This document shows positions 5,143 through 6,667 of a stretch of DNA of 6,667 nucleotides, piece by piece; within the stretch, counting starts at the first letter, position 1, and every line of letters begins with the position of its first letter. The stretch covers positions 1 to 6,667 of the forward strand of contig JADFVG010000210.1 of the NCBI GenBank assembly GCA_015222405.1. Reading direction: 5' to 3'. Position numbers and translations under genes: made by a program. The notes under the pieces are model-generated. The model was not told the origin of the DNA. It made no database searches and saw only the letters and a program-made list of their open reading frames with translations. Source of the stretch: Chloroflexota bacterium. GTDB taxonomy: Bacteria; Chloroflexota; Dehalococcoidia; E44-bin15.

Positions 5143-5871
5143 ATGAAAAAGAACTTATCTCCAAGACCCCAGCCAGGACCTGAGCTTGTCAGGCATGAAG
5201 CACTGCCTTTTGACACTCTGGCTTCGGCATATGACGACTGGTTCGAAGAGCAGGGGAAGCTGATCTTTGCCATAGAGGTCAAAGCCTTGCAGGAAGTGCT
5301 GCCTTTGTTGCCCAAACCCTGGCTTGAGGTTGGGGTAGGCAGTGGCCGCTTCGCTCAGGCCCTGGGGGTAGAGACCGGGATCGACCCCTCGATTAAGCTC
5401 CTGGAAATGGCGAGCAGTCGGGGGGTAACCGGCTTTATCGCTAGAGGGGAAGAGCGATTCTTCAAAGAGGGAACCTTCGCCACTGTGTTCCTGATCGTTA
5501 CCCTCTGCTTTGTGGATTCACCATTAGCTGTCTTGCAGGAAGCCTACCGCATACTGAAACCACGAGGTAAAATAGTGCTCGGGCTAGTGTTGCGGGAAAG
5601 CCCATGGGGGCAATTCTATCAGGCGAAGAAGCAGCAAGGGCATCGCTTCTACAAGCACGCCAACTTCTACAGCTACCAGGAGGTGGTGGGACTGCTAGAG
5701 CATGCTGGCTTTGCTATCGACAAGGTGGTTTCAACCCTGTTTCAGAACCCTGGTGAGGCAGGAAAGATGGAATCCCCGCAGCGGGGCTTTTCCTCAGATG
5801 CCGGCTTTACCGTAATTGTGGCTAACAAGACCCCTGGAAGCAGACGGGCAAATTGGGCTGAGCGAGCATGA
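5143..5871 (+). CDS. Class I SAM-dependent methyltransferase (242 aa)
   Basis: LPFDTLASAYDDWFEEQ at 21-37 is the usual N-terminal cap of ubiE-like small-molecule methyltransferases. Motif I is LEVGVGSGRFA at 61-71, TGIDPS at 78-83 holds the ribose-binding Asp81, the motif II region is FATVFLIVTLCFVDSP at 112-127, and ILKPRGKIVLGLV follows at 137-149. A helical insert (ESPWGQFYQAKKQQ) and YSYQEVVGLLEHAGF at 177-191 complete the Methyltransf_11-type fold. The substrate is not evident. The ATG at 5143 has no ribosome site, and the frame stays open back to 5047 without any start codon, with protein-like sequence (FAGDAEVVNRYAQLLMKKN). The true N-terminus may therefore lie upstream or belong to a frame-disrupted gene. 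G+C is higher than in the central block. Confidence 0.88.
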   Translation: MKKNLSPRPQPGPELVRHEALPFDTLASAYDDWFEEQGKLIFAIEVKALQEVLPLLPKPWLEVGVGSGRFAQALGVETGIDPSIKLLEMASSRGVTGFIARGEERFFKEGTFATVFLIVTLCFVDSPLAVLQEAYRILKPRGKIVLGLVLRESPWGQFYQAKKQQGHRFYKHANFYSYQEVVGLLEHAGFAIDKVVSTLFQNPGEAGKMESPQRGFSSDAGFTVIVANKTPGSRRANWAERA

Positions 5872-5984
5872 GGCTCCAGCACCGTTACCGAGTAGTTGGC
5901 GTTAGTAGAAATGCAGCGCTGTCAGCGACTATGGCGATGGGCCTCATCCCACGACTGCCCTATCGGCATAGGTAGGTGAGCTTT

Positions 5985-6667
5985 ATGAGTTCCGTCATCT
6001 ACGGTCCAGTATCATCCTGGCGTCTGGGGAGGTCGCTGGGCATAGACCTGTTGCCTCCCGGCGTCAAGACATGCTCCTTCAACTGCACCTATTGCCAGCT
6101 GGGGAGAACGACAAACCCACTGGCTGAGCGAAGGGAGTTCGTGTCAATAGACAAAGTGGCAGCAGCCCTAAAGGAGGCAAGAGGTGTGGCCGCTGACTAC
6201 GCAACCTTCTCCGGCATGGGCGAGCCGACGCTGGCCAGCAACCTGGGGCGAGCAATCGAGATAGCAAGGTCGATTCTCCCTCTGCCTGTAGCTGTCCTCA
6301 CCAACGCATCACTCATGGCCAGGGAGGATGTGCGCCAGGAGCTTGCCCTGGCAGACGTGGTGGTAGCCAAGCTGGATGCGCCCAACGAGGAACTGTTCCG
6401 TCTCATTAACAGGCCGGTGTTCGACTTAGCCTTCAGCGATGTAATCGAGGGCCTTAGCTGCTTCTCCAAGGAATATAGGGGGAAGCTGGCTCTTCAAATA
6501 ATGTTTGTCCCCGCGAACAAGGACTCGGCATCCGAGATAGCCAGGGTAGCCGAGGAGCTTTTGCCCGATGAGGTGCAGATCAATACCCCACGTCGCCCCT
6601 GCGCCGTTGAGCCTTTATCACCGGACGAGATAGCTGGCGTAAGGCAGGAGTTCACTGGCTTGAGAAA
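5985..6667 (+). CDS. Radical SAM protein, COG0731-like, 3'-truncated by window edge
   Basis: About 227 residues are visible with no stop before the window end. The N-terminus YGPVSSWRLGRSLGIDLLPP at 6-25 leads into the cluster motif Cys30-x3-Cys34-x2-Cys37 (CSFNCTYCQLG), which binds the SAM-cleaving 4Fe-4S cluster. FSGMGEPTL follows, the glycine-rich/GEP motif of the superfamily, and later VLTNASL and VVVAKLDAP suit the barrel strands. The arrangement matches COG0731, annotated as wyosine [tRNA(Phe)-imidazoG37] synthetase-related; the true archaeal and eukaryotic enzyme is TYW1, and the function of bacterial members is not settled. AGGTGAG at 5974-5980 is correctly placed before the ATG. A 113-base spacer without an evident gene or terminator separates it from the methyltransferase, so it may have its own promoter. 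Confidence 0.9.
   Translation, partial: MSSVIYGPVSSWRLGRSLGIDLLPPGVKTCSFNCTYCQLGRTTNPLAERREFVSIDKVAAALKEARGVAADYATFSGMGEPTLASNLGRAIEIARSILPLPVAVLTNASLMAREDVRQELALADVVVAKLDAPNEELFRLINRPVFDLAFSDVIEGLSCFSKEYRGKLALQIMFVPANKDSASEIARVAEELLPDEVQINTPRRPCAVEPLSPDEIAGVRQEFTGLR

Noticed and set aside
1..6667. CRISPR array, insertion sequence, tRNA or rRNA
   Set aside because: No regularly spaced direct repeats, transposase-like frame or terminal inverted repeats, or RNA gene signatures were seen.

Overview
The window looks like bacterial chromosome from an anaerobe carrying nickel-enzyme maturation genes. Shine-Dalgarno sequences are AGGAGG-like, genes are packed head to tail on the + strand with 1-8 base overlaps, and no convincing gene lies on the - strand. 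The gene content (CooC, CooT, DUF1638, DUF59, a COG0731-type radical SAM protein, SAM methyltransferases) would suit an uncultured Dehalococcoidia (Chloroflexota) or another acetyl-CoA-pathway anaerobe. That placement is an inference from gene content, not from a marker gene.

Left block (1-1773): the 3' part of a class I SAM-dependent methyltransferase, a 209-residue protein with a probable winged-helix C-terminus, a 93-residue protein of an unnamed small family (motif YFGGGAHFRNWL), and a 107-residue helical protein of unknown function. The genes are closely spaced or overlapping and look like one transcription unit.

Gap (1774-2129): about 356 bases without a credible complete gene. It holds a perfect 6-bp hairpin, short coding-like fragments between stops, a consensus TATAAT and a perfect 10-bp palindrome just downstream of it. 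This is a plausible promoter and operator region for the next block.

Central block (2130-5114), visibly richer in A+T in its first half: a possible 43-residue protein, a DUF1684 protein, a DUF1638 protein, a second copy of the 93-residue family, a CooC-type P-loop ATPase with its metal-binding CxC, a CooT-type small nickel-binding protein that starts Met-Cys, and a DUF59/MIP18-type protein whose frame is broken by one extra A in an A-run. From the small paralog onward the genes are translationally coupled or nearly so. The best reading is a metallocentre maturation cassette (nickel, and possibly corrinoid or Fe-S), with its client enzyme (CODH, ACS or a corrinoid methyltransferase) outside the window.

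Right block (5115-6667), G+C-rich: a second class I SAM methyltransferase and, after a 113-base spacer, the 5' part of a radical SAM protein of the COG0731 type.

Most noteworthy are the two paralogous small proteins, one in each block, the second directly upstream of and overlapping cooC; the coupling of DUF1638 and DUF1684 genes to CooC and CooT; and the one-base frameshift in the DUF59 gene.
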